A DNA stretch of 64,000 nt. Source: Dicaeum eximium. Its lineage: Eukaryota; Chordata; Aves; Passeriformes; Dicaeidae. The translations under genes and the position numbers were made by a program. Below, one piece after another: positions 55,401-61,489 of the stretch (within the stretch, counting starts at the first letter, position 1; each line of letters starts with the position of its first letter). The stretch spans positions 649,382-713,381 of the forward strand of contig VWZP01008598.1 of assembly GCA_013396995.1 (NCBI GenBank), read 5' to 3'. The notes under the pieces were generated by a model. The model was not told where the DNA came from, did no database searches, and saw nothing but the letters and a program-made list of their open reading frames with translations.

Positions 55401-58400
55401 TCAGCAGCACATACTGCATTAAGATAAATTTCTGGGCCCTGGAAACTCACCCAATTATTATTTTGTGTGCAAAATACAGCTCACTGAAGAATCCTAAATC
55501 CTTCTAAGGGAACATGGTTCCCCCACACAGGACTCAGCATCCACTCTCCCCCTCTGAATCTAAACATTTTGAATGCCTCAAGACAGAACAACAATGCCTT
55601 GGAAAGCTCCTGCTTCTATGGTGTTCACTGACAAGGAATCTGACCCAATTCTCCAGCAGCTTGCTCAGCACTGCAAGCATCAATTTGCCCTTCTCTTACC
55701 ACTGGGTAGCCAAGAAAGAGATGAAAAGTGTTTCCTAAAGAAAGTACCTGGATGGAGCCTTCTGGCTGCTAAGGTGATTGCTTTTCTGCAAGCAAAGAGC
55801 ACAATTAAGAGGACAAAATGTGGGAATCACTAAAACAATGAGGGTGGTCATTAGTGCAGTGACCTCCTTGCTCAGAAGGACATCCACTGTCTTTCTTCTT
55901 GACCTTTGTCTCTGAACATCTTGTTCAGCTGAGCCACACCAAGACAGAAGAAAAACTGTCACAAGATCCTGCTTCCCAAGGTGGATGGATCCTCTCTTGA
56001 TGGGATGGAACAACCTTCTCAGGGCTGTGTTCCCCCCTTGCTGTCAGCCCCTGTTATGGACACATGCATCACAGCAGAATAGCTCTCGGATGGGAGAGTG
56101 CGTGAACGCTTTTTCTGCAATAAAGTGGTTCCTACAATCACATAACTAGAGCAGTGTTCTCCAGGCAGCCTGGGGTCATTTTGCTTGTTTGTTTTTCTTA
56201 TATAAATTGAAATGCATTTCAACTTTAGGATTTCCCCTCATACTCCTGCAGCAATTACAGCTAAATACAAGAGGGGAAAAATAAACTGAGCTGGGGAATT
56301 TGGATTTAAGATGTTCACGCCTGACAATGAGTCACAAAATGTGGGCATTCAGTCCATGTGGAACACTGACACAGCTCCTGTACCCCAATGGACTATTTTA
56401 ATCTTAGGTATCACCTCTCTCCAGGCTCACACGTTTCTCCAGACCCCTCTCCTGCCCTCCTGGAGAGCTGTAGTAAGAGGTGCATGACACCTGAGAAACA
56501 AAGCTACCTTAGATATTCCTACCTTGCATAATCAAAGAACATGTTGAAGGTAAGGAATGCACAGGAACCCATGGGGAAAGAAATCCTACTTTCACCCAGC
56601 TGTGATGAGGGATTGGTTTTGCATTACTTCTTTGCTTGCTTTCTATCTTCTTCTACTTCTTCCTCACTTATTGAACAATAACTCCTTTGGTTTGGTTTTT
56701 TACCTTGACCCCTAAGTTTTCATGCTTTCACTCTCTCTTCTTCCCCTGTCTCACTGGGGAGGAAGTGGAGAAAGGAAAGCAGGTGAGCAGCTGTGCAATG
56801 CATAGCTGGCAACTGGGGCTAACCCACAACAGGAGTTCACTCTATAAAAAAGGGATTAATTTGGGTTTTAGCAGAGAGATGAGGTACACTGAGGGAGGGA
56901 GGTTTTTATATCACGGCTGATTTTGGCAATGACAAGTGAGAGACATCACAGCCTTTTTCTAGTGTTTTATTCAGCTGACTTAATGTGGAAGAGCAGTAAA
57001 CAGAGAAAACGACACTATTTTAGGTGCCCTTTTGGGGACACAGCATTCCTGACACAGTGTCCTATTGGCATCCTCTTCTTTAGGGAACGTGACACACTGG
57101 CTCACATGACCACACCCAAGGAAATGCTCTCCAATGTGGTGCAAGCTCTGCGATACTTGGACTCCCATCTTCCAAATGGCAGCCATGTGATTTTAACAGG
57201 CTTGGTAGATGGTCGCTTCCTCTGGGATAACCTGCATGACAGATACCATCCTCTAGGTAAATTCGAGGTGATGTGGGGTTCCTCCTGGTTATCTCTCCAT
57301 TCATGTTGGCTTCTCTCCCTAAAAAATCTATTAATCTATTGATGACTTCAAGCAAACCTGACAGGGTGGAGGAGATCTGAGAGACATGAGGCAGATACTG
57401 GCTGTGCTGCAGAAGTAGGAATGACAGCTCTTACCATTCCCTGTGCAGGACAGGTTAGACCCCTATTCTGCCTGGTTCTCCCACCAGCCATAGCCACCCA
57501 GCTCCAAACCAGACTCAACACATGTTTATGGTAGTGTAAACAAGCTGTTCTACCTCAGTCTTGGTCCAAAATTGTGGCCAGCCTGCTTGCACTTCATCCT
57601 AATTGTTGTTACAGGTGGAGACGGGCGTTTAGTTTACACTCACTGACTGGTGGATGTTGTGGTAAAACTGGATGTGGACCAAGGCAGAAGATTAAGTCAG
57701 AGGGTTGCAAAAGACTTTTTTTATATTAGAGAAGTAAATTTTCTGCCAGTGCTGGGTGCCTGGAACCTCCTACACTAGCTATATGTGATGATTGAAACCT
57801 CATACTGTGTGCAGGCGTGTTTTGGGACATTCCCTCAGAGTGTAAAGTACTTTGGGGCATTTTTTTTTTTCACAGATTTGGAGGCTGCCTTTGGGATCCT
57901 GCCATCTCAGGGTGTGAATGGCACATTACCTCTGACCGTTAACAGACCACTCACTCCTTGGCTTTCTAGACCAAAAGCATCTACTTACTTGTATTGGAGT
58001 AAAAGAATCCTTTTTGCATCATTGCATTTTTGCATCAGGAAGTTGTTGTCATATTAGTTCTCACCAGCAAGAGAGAGAGAAGCTAAATCACATAATTAAA
58101 ATGGTAGAGTACAACTTCAAACGCTTTTGGCAACCACTGGGTAACACAGCTTGCAGCTGTGCTGTGGTTTCCCCAAAGTTTCCTAATAATTACCAATGGG
58201 CCCAAATCTTTCTCATTTCTCTTTCTATATTTTTCTCTCATAACCACTACACTAGTACAAATGAAAAAAAAAAAGAAAAAGAGAAAAATCTTACCCCTTT
58301 TAGGGCAGGGGAAACCTGTCATAATTAATTTTTAGTCACATAAACCCATTTCTTCCCTTGAGTGCATGTTTATCACAGTGACAGTTCCTCTAACTAGGTA

Positions 58401-61400
58401 TCTAATTATCACAGACAACACGTAGCCAAATCAGGAGTGATTAACTATAGGATCAGTTGTAAAATTTTCAGAGGGGCTGATTTGCCTTGGAGGGGCCAAA
58501 TTAATCCTAAGCAGCACATTTGGCAGCCAGGGATCCCTTCTGGCACATCCTCCAGCAGGCTGTGAGTTTTCCCCATTTGGCAGCCAGTCAGGCATGCCCG
58601 GACATCAGCCTGTCTTCCTGCCAAATCCCTGGTCCCTACAACAGCCCATACCAGGGCCTGATGATTCCAGCTACAGAAGTCTGGGACATCCAGATAGCCA
58701 GAAATGTTCCTAGGTCTTTGAACTCCCCACCTTTTGATTCCTGGGCAGCTGGAACTGCTGCTGGGTGATGGACTGCTGTGAGAAAGGCAGGAAACACATC
58801 TGTATCAGGGAGCCACTGCAAAGCAACCTGAGAAGCCCATTTCACTTCAGAGAGATTATACTTTGCAGTTCTTAAAAACAACAATAAGAAATTCCTGTTT
58901 CAGTACTGCAAAAGCATCAAAGCCTAATGGGATGATCTGTGTACTACAAACAATAATATAACTAATACAAAAGAATGTGGCCACTCAATTCCCATCTTAG
59001 TTGTAGCTACCAAAGAAGCAAAAACATTGAGAAAATGGATAATTTTCTCAGCAAGCCAGGCTATTGCATAGCATGGTGAATTTTATGGAATGTTAGCTGA
59101 GTGCTTGACTTGGTGCTTGAATTTCCTCACCCACACAAGCATATCCACTTCCCTCCATGACAGCAAAATTGTTTCTTCCTTTTAAGGCTAACCTCTGTGA
59201 AGTAAATGCAAAACTCAGAGTATATACAGGCACCCTTCAGCTTTGCAAACCCTGCATTTCTTTGGTGGGTGAGAGACAGGTTAATGGGAAAATATCAGTC
59301 ATGCACTTTGGAGATTGGCATAGGCTCTGATGACTAACCCCACATATGAGACAAATCACCTATGAAAGGCAGGAGAGGGATGTGAGAAAAGCAGGCGTGG
59401 GGCTCTGCACACTGTGGGGACATGGGCACCTTAGCAGAAAGGATGCCTTAATGCTGCCACCTCTATTGCAACCCAACTCTGTTGGTGGGATGGTACCCTG
59501 AGGGTAGGGGTGTGGTGGGGCACTTGGGGTGCCTCTTCCCACCCAAGGGTGTGAGGCACGGGAATGCACAGACGTGCAGAATGAAGTCACATTTGGCCAT
59601 TGGGCATATGATATTTTGCTCTCTGTGCTTTGCAGGACAACTGAACAAGGATGTCACGTACAGTCAACTCTACTCCTTCCTCGACTGCCTCCAGGTAAGG
59701 TCTGCAGCTGTAGCTTAGGAACCCCCCTTTCATCTTGGTCTGCTGCTAAAGCCCCTCTCCTCATGCCTGCCCAGGTGAGCCCCTGCAGCGGCTGGCTGAC
59801 CCCCAATGAGACCCTCAGGAATCTGACCTCGGAGGTAAGTCTCCATGGGGCTGAAATGGGATCACCTCCATGCTCAGACACTCTGCCCTGTGTCTGAGGA
59901 GAGAAGCCCAACTGCCTCAGAGGCAAGATATCAGAACATTTTTTTTCTTCTGAAGGCGAGGAGAAGTTGTGGAAACATCCACACTTATTCTTTCAAATGC
60001 CTCTCAGGCTCTGAGAGGCAGCATGCTCAAGGGATTTGTAAAGGTATTCCTGTTACAACCTCTCAGCTACCCAAACTTATGCTCAAGGGATGTGATCTCC
60101 CTGAGACAAAACTGTCTGGGTTCATGTTCTTTAAGAAGAAAATGTGCCTGATAAGAAAGGAAAGACTTTTGAATCAAGTGAGCTGTTCGTATGACAAGCC
60201 AGCTGCATAGATTTTTCTGGCTGTGGGATCAGGTCCTGAGAGCAAGAGCCTTACCTTGTTTTCATTTGGGATTTGTGCTAATCTTCCTCAGACACATTTC
60301 TGTGGACTTAATCACCAGATGGTGTGACCAGGGAGCATCCAGGCTAAGTGCAGGAATGGGAATGAACAGAACAGAGATGTCTTAAAACTCACCCTAAAAC
60401 TCTGGCTGCAAAAGTGAATGACACATAAAAACAGCCACTTATTTTCTTATGGTAAAAACTGATTTTTAATCCCAGCAATCCTTGCCAGCCATGTAAAAGG
60501 AGCCAGTAACCAAATATTATCAAAGGTGTGATCTCTGTGTATGGTTGAATTAATGTTTGCTAAACAACACTAAAACAATTCACTAAACAACAAAATATGA
60601 CCTTAAATTCACCAAAGCTTACATATGTATTTCATTTTACGCCCTTGTCCCTCTTGACTTTGGAGAAGGCCATTAAGCACATTCCTAAACCTGTGCAGGA
60701 TTGCAGCTTATATATTCATACCAACAATACAGAACACAGAGTACATGTAACTTCCATCCATGAACAATGCATATGTCTGCAGGGTATGAATTAATCATTC
60801 TGAGCCTCTGTCTGAAACTAATTGTCTATGATATTACCCAACTGCACAATTTAAATATTTAGGAGATCCTGATCTCTGTTATGGCTGCAGAAATTACACT
60901 GGATGTATCAGTTAGGCAGATGCTCAATGGTGGTAATTTACTCTTCTGAAAGTAAGGGTGGAATTTGGTCTGCACAGATAGCATTATCACCCTCAACTTA
61001 GTACTGGCAAGGATAATAGGAAAAGAGGATATTTCTCTCGTAGAAAAGTTTTGCATTTCTTTAAGAAAGAGCTCCAAAAGTGAGAAACCTAGAATATTTA
61101 TATAAGTGTAGGGACACTACTTAAAGAGGTCTCCAGGGAAATAAACATATGCTGTAATAAACTTACAAAATCAGCTGAGGGCTCAGTGCAGTCTGTGAGG
61201 ATGAACTGCATAGTCCAAAGGCTGGTGGTGCTCATGCAAGTTCTGATGAAGAGCTCCATTTCACCTCTGCTTCCCCAGAAGAAAGGGCAACATTAGCTTT
61301 CAAATTCCTGCCTGCACATCAGTGACAAAAGCTGAATCCATGCAAAGCAACATGAATAGCAATGAAGTCATTAAATTGTCTGATTTTTGCAGAGAGCATT

Positions 61401-61489
61401 ACAACTTTCCAATGTCCTGAAAGAAATAGCGAGAGCTGAGAAATTTGCCAACTTTGATATTTTCTACATGGATTTCCCACTGAGACAAA
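12664..61489 (+). CDS. AOAH: Acyloxyacyl hydrolase, partial (18 internal exons)
   Basis: Secreted/lysosomal lipase of phagocytes and other cells that removes the secondary (acyloxyacyl-linked) fatty acids from lipid A and so inactivates lipopolysaccharide (known for the family). Seen here: 18 exons at 12664-12759, 17006-17066, 18166-18265, 26141-26200, 31568-31638, 32946-33006, 33512-33582, 34088-34136, 34477-34525, 35633-35727, 42832-42923, 44955-45037, 50859-50895, 51974-52048, 57084-57256, 59636-59694, 59775-59834 and 61393-61489. They join into one open frame of 463 codons with AG/GT borders and matching phases throughout. Domain order is saposin-like small subunit, linker, Ca-binding segment, then GDSL/SGNH hydrolase with GDSAG (block I) and IGND (block III). 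The human protein is about 575 residues, so roughly 43 N-terminal and 70 C-terminal residues are missing, including the signal peptide and the DxxH of the catalytic triad. Seven N-glycosylation sequons are visible, as expected for a secretory protein. Intact as far as it can be read. Confidence 0.96.
12760..17005 (+). other. AOAH intron w1/w2
   Basis: About 4.2 kb without recognised exon, transposon or RNA gene. A GT/TC-rich acceptor region closes it. Open frames in it are short and unsupported. Confidence 0.8.
17006..17066 (+). CDS. AOAH: AOAH exon w2: saposin-like domain, middle
   Basis: 61 bases encode (E)KMQGFCYVLAELYGPHIAE plus two bases of Leu. The single Cys and the spacing of hydrophobic residues fit the second saposin helix. 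The acceptor is TTTTCTAG and the donor GTAAGT. Entry phase (two bases completing Glu) and exit phase (CT of Leu) agree with the flanking exons. Similarity to mammalian AOAH is lower here than in the lipase part, but cysteine position and length match. Confidence 0.92.
17067..18165 (+). other. AOAH intron w2/w3, AT-rich with TAAT motifs
   Basis: 1.1 kb. From about 17450 to 17920 there are repeated TTAAT/ATTA cores and the palindrome TGCATATGCA at 17836-17845. No repeat family recognised. Confidence 0.75.
18166..18265 (+). CDS. AOAH: AOAH exon w3: saposin-like domain, C-terminal part
   Basis: Encodes EMNADVVCHSLRLCKQDPGQ followed by PLCHLYSPPK, with three cysteines in the saposin pattern. The segment is nearly the same as in mammalian AOAH. 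The acceptor is TTTCATTCAG and the donor GTGAGT; the exon ends in phase 0 after Lys. It completes the cysteine-rich small subunit. Confidence 0.96.
19765..19783 (+). repeat. Poly-T run (19 T)
   Basis: Uninterrupted T run in intron w3/w4. Could be the reverse tail of an inserted element, but no body was recognised next to it. Confidence 0.9.
20599..20626. repeat. Near-perfect inverted repeat
   Basis: ATGTAAATGATAC, a two-base centre GT, then GTATCATTTTACAT: arms of 13 bases that pair apart from one extra T. Role unknown. Confidence 0.8.
26141..26200 (+). CDS. AOAH: AOAH exon w4: basic linker between subunits
   Basis: Exactly 20 codons, phase 0 at both ends, encoding VGLSVAIRKAKRIMKTSKDL. The acceptor is TTGCTCTTCTAG and the donor GTAAGA. 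In mammals this region joins the saposin-like small subunit to the catalytic large subunit and lies next to the processing site. The sequence is rich in Lys/Arg. The isolated exon sits between introns of about 7.9 and 5.4 kb. It was identified by position, phase and a family-like pattern of basic and hydrophobic residues, so it is slightly less certain than the exons around it. Confidence 0.86.
26201..31567 (+). other. AOAH intron w4/w5, 5.4 kb
   Basis: Contains a 13-base perfect tandem duplication (27041-27066), a T run of 15 (30552-30566) and a duplicated CT-rich segment (about 31065-31123). Open frames up to 158 codons (30303-30779) have no domain and are judged chance. Confidence 0.75.
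27041..27066 (+). repeat. 13-base tandem duplication
   Basis: CCCTGGAGCAAGT occurs twice in direct succession, perfect copies. Confidence 0.95.
31568..31638 (+). CDS. AOAH: AOAH exon w5: start of the large subunit
   Basis: Encodes KSFMGFSSVCAFPLLANLCE then KIK and two bases of Tyr. The S-x-V-C-A-F-P-L-L-A-N-L-C pattern matches the start of the large subunit in mammals (SDICSLPVLAKIC). One of the two cysteines probably takes part in the bond to the small subunit (inference from the family). The acceptor is CTTTCTCTCTAG and the donor GTATGT. Confidence 0.93.
31639..32945 (+). other. AOAH intron w5/w6
   Basis: 1.3 kb with an A-rich then CCAA-repeat tract at 32581-32650. Otherwise nothing recognised. 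Confidence 0.78.
32581..32650 (+). repeat. A-rich tract with CCAA repeats
   Basis: Runs of AAAAG units, then AAAC and AAC, then four CCAA units, then AAAAAACCCC. Typical simple-sequence drift; no transposon body recognised beside it. Confidence 0.88.
32946..33006 (+). CDS. AOAH: AOAH exon w6: large subunit N-terminal region
   Basis: 61 bases complete Tyr and encode VLRNKLPFEDFDGDKFSTFP, matching the PFKDVDSDKYSVFP segment of mammalian AOAH. The D-F-D-G-D stretch is an acidic, calcium-ligand-like sequence. The acceptor follows a long T tract ending TTTTTTACAG; the donor is GTAAGC. It leaves in phase 0. Confidence 0.94.
33007..33511 (+). other. AOAH intron w6/w7
   Basis: 505 bases, AT-rich, nothing else recognised. 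Confidence 0.85.
33512..33582 (+). CDS. AOAH: AOAH exon w7: Ca-binding segment
   Basis: Encodes TLRGYHWRGRDCNDKNTTVY then PGR and two bases of Arg. G-Y-H-W-R-G-R-D-C-N-D is a hallmark of AOAH. The Asp/Asn-rich loop belongs to the Ca-binding region seen in mammalian AOAH structures (family knowledge). N-T-T is a glycosylation sequon at a place where mammals have an acidic stretch. The acceptor is CTGGCCTTTAG and the donor GTAAAG. Confidence 0.97.
33583..34087 (+). other. AOAH intron w7/w8
   Basis: 505 bases, the same length as the preceding intron, with no evident sequence similarity between them. Nothing recognised inside. Confidence 0.85.
34088..34136 (+). CDS. AOAH: AOAH exon w8: Ca-binding segment, second half
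   Basis: A 49-base exon completing Arg and encoding PDNWDAKSDSNCNGIW. The D-S-N-C-N-G-I-W string is almost unchanged from mammals and provides Asp/Asn side chains of the Ca-binding region. The acceptor is CCGTTTTAG and the donor GTAGGT. It exits in phase 0. Confidence 0.97.
34137..34476 (+). other. AOAH intron w8/w9
   Basis: 340 bases, AT-rich, closing in a TTCTCTTCTCCAACAG acceptor. Nothing else recognised. Confidence 0.85.
34477..34525 (+). CDS. AOAH: AOAH exon w9
   Basis: Another 49-base exon, encoding GVDPKDGIPYEKKFCK plus one base of Gly, nearly identical to mammalian AOAH. D-P-K-D-G again looks like a Ca-binding loop. The acceptor is CTTCTCCAACAG and the donor GTAAAT. Confidence 0.97.
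34526..35632 (+). other. AOAH intron w9/w10
   Basis: 1.1 kb, nothing recognised. Confidence 0.8.
35633..35727 (+). CDS. AOAH: AOAH exon w10: catalytic serine (GDSA block I)
   Basis: Encodes GADSKGVMLLGDSAGAHFHI and on through PPEWMTVTQMSA. LLGDSAGAHFH is block I of the GDSL/SGNH hydrolase fold; the Ser of GDSA is the nucleophile that attacks the acyl ester. The motif is unchanged, so the allele appears catalytically competent in this part. The mammalian I-S-P-E-W is I-P-P-E-W here. The acceptor is CATCCATCAG and the donor GTGAGG, with phase 0 exit. Confidence 0.98.
35728..42831 (+). other. AOAH intron w10/w11, 7.1 kb
   Basis: Contains a GAT-rich stretch (about 36890-37010), a 30-base tandem duplication (37646-37704), AT-rich TATATTTT-type sequence (38170-38290) and imperfect repeats around 40465-40560. 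No transposon or additional exon recognised. Confidence 0.75.
37646..37704 (+). repeat. 30-base tandem duplication
   Basis: Two adjacent copies beginning CCACTGGCAAATATCCTTCA and ending CTCTAGTT, identical over at least 29 bases. Their identity suggests a recent event. Confidence 0.95.
42832..42923 (+). CDS. AOAH: AOAH exon w11
   Basis: Encodes ESFANLPMAFSDEFDWPQFS and on through EITGFLNSTI plus two bases of Gly. E-x-D-W-P-Q and T-G-F-L-x-S-T are shared with mammals. N-S-T is a glycosylation sequon. The acceptor is TTTCTCTTTCAG and the donor GTAAGC. The preceding intron, about 7.1 kb, is one of the longest in the gene. Confidence 0.97.
43628..43735 (+). repeat. A-rich tract with 23-base tandem duplication
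   Basis: Poly-A then (CAAA)n then two perfect copies of a 23-base unit starting AACAAAGAAATCACAACAAC, at 43678-43700 and 43701-43723. Confidence 0.9.
44308..44338 (+). repeat. Poly-A with CAAAAAA units
   Basis: A run of about 15 A followed by CAAAAAA units. Low-complexity only. Confidence 0.88.
44955..45037 (+). CDS. AOAH: AOAH exon w12
   Basis: Encodes GWTDSLYLRLRKRNRCNHRD then LQNISQN and one base of Gly. The S-x-Y-L-R-L-x-K-R-N-x-C-N-H-R-D block is typical of AOAH. N-I-S is a sequon. The acceptor is TTTATTTCAG; the neighbouring AG two bases on would break the frame. The donor is GTATGT. Confidence 0.97.
46268..46304 (+). repeat. Poly-A with (CAAA)n
   Basis: AAAATAAAAAAAAAA-like start followed by four CAAA units. 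Same composition as the other A-rich tracts in this gene. Confidence 0.88.
46755..47103 (+). mobile_element. CR1 LINE 3' end in intron, sense orientation
   Basis: The longest CR1 copy here and the only clear one inside the gene body (intron w12/w13). It shows GGTGCTCAGCAACAGGATGA, GAGGAGAAATTTCTTTACAC, CAGCTGCCCAGGGAGGGTGT, GGTTGGACCTGATGATCTCC and ends with TTTGTGATTCTGTGAGTC. It is in the same orientation as AOAH. The open reading of the pol tail is interrupted. Confidence 0.93.
50859..50895 (+). CDS. AOAH: AOAH exon w13: 37-base exon
   Basis: A very short exon that completes Gly and encodes GSSGNLLSLIK plus two bases of Arg/Ser, matching the G-A-S-S-R-N-L segment of mammalian AOAH. The acceptor is preceded by a pyrimidine tract and ends GCGATCAG; the donor is GTGAGT. 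Its phases are the only ones that link w12 to w14. It is reliable mainly because of this, since 12 residues alone would be weak evidence. Confidence 0.88.
51737..51830 (+). repeat. A-rich / CAAA low-complexity tract
   Basis: Poly-A interrupted by the gap, followed by CAAACAACCCCAAAGAAAC and CAAAAAAACCCCC-type sequence. Confidence 0.9.
51746..51757. other. Assembly gap (12 N)
   Basis: Twelve N inside a run of A. The run before and after is pure A, so the real sequence is probably a longer poly-A or A-rich tract of unknown length. Confidence 0.98.
51974..52048 (+). CDS. AOAH: AOAH exon w14: GxND block III (oxyanion Asn)
   Basis: Encodes LARNQLLDNPAIVIYATIGN then DVCN and two bases of Gly. I-G-N-D is block III of SGNH hydrolases, whose Asn stabilises the oxyanion. 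The acceptor is TATCTTATAG and the donor GTAAGG. The exon lies about 216 bases after a 12-base assembly gap and about 220 bases before a long CTTT microsatellite. Confidence 0.97.
52049..57083 (+). other. AOAH intron w14/w15, 5 kb
   Basis: The CTTT microsatellite lies near its start. The stretch 53200-53560 is GC-richer and may be an old repeat that I could not name. An A run is at about 54667-54680. No additional exon recognised. Confidence 0.75.
52271..52463 (+). repeat. (CTTT)n microsatellite with one N
   Basis: About 190 bases of CTTT units on the plus strand with a few interruptions (TTTTTTTC near the start, TTCTTTCTTTTTC about two thirds along, CCTC) and an ambiguous base at 52440. In the AOAH transcript it is a long pyrimidine tract, starting about 220 bases after the donor of exon w14. 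The true length is uncertain because such tracts assemble poorly. Confidence 0.97.
57084..57256 (+). CDS. AOAH: AOAH exon w15: largest coding exon found
   Basis: 173 bases encoding ERDTLAHMTTPKEMLSNVVQ, then a stretch containing LDSHLPNGSHVIL and FLWDNLHDRYHPL. S-H-L-P-N-G-S-H-V-I-L and L-W-D-N-L-H-x-R-Y-H-P-L are AOAH hallmarks. N-G-S is a sequon. The acceptor is CTCTTCTTTAG and the donor GTAAAT. An ATG-initiated open frame from 56923 runs through this exon but starts in intron and is not a separate gene. Confidence 0.98.
57257..59635 (+). other. AOAH intron w15/w16
   Basis: 2.4 kb, with an A run at 58264-58275. Nothing else recognised. Confidence 0.78.
59636..59694 (+). CDS. AOAH: AOAH exon w16
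   Basis: Completes Gly and encodes QLNKDVTYSQLYSFLDCLQ, nearly identical to mammalian AOAH. The acceptor is TGTGCTTTGCAG and the donor GTAAGG. It is separated from the next exon by an intron of only 80 bases. Confidence 0.98.
59695..59774 (+). other. 80-base intron between w16 and w17
   Basis: Starts GTAAGG and ends TGCCTGCCCAG. It is by far the shortest intron of the gene and richer in G+C than the long introns. Exons on both sides are clear, so the borders are well supported. Confidence 0.93.
59775..59834 (+). CDS. AOAH: AOAH exon w17
   Basis: Exactly 20 codons, phase 0 at both ends, encoding VSPCSGWLTPNETLRNLTSE. It matches the V-S-P-C-x-G-W and T-L-R-x-L-T-S-E of mammals. Two sequons (N-E-T, N-L-T). 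The acceptor is CCTGCCCAG and the donor GTAAGT. The first bases of the exon, GTGAGC, resemble a donor but translate correctly. Confidence 0.97.
59835..61392 (+). other. AOAH intron w17/w18
   Basis: 1.6 kb, no recognised repeat or exon. Confidence 0.8.
61393..61489 (+). CDS. AOAH: AOAH exon w18: last coding exon in the window
   Basis: Encodes RALQLSNVLKEIARAEKFAN then FDIFYMDFPLRQ and one base of the next codon. A-x-x-L-S-N and F-Y-M-D-F are shared with mammals. The acceptor is GATTTTTGCAG and the donor GTAAGT. The following exons, with the D-G-F-H-type catalytic block V, were searched for by eye up to 64000 and not found. Confidence 0.97.

Noticed and set aside
56923..57342. 139-codon open frame treated as independent gene
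   Set aside because: Its recognisable part is AOAH exon w15. The ATG and the C-terminal end are intronic sequence beyond splice sites.
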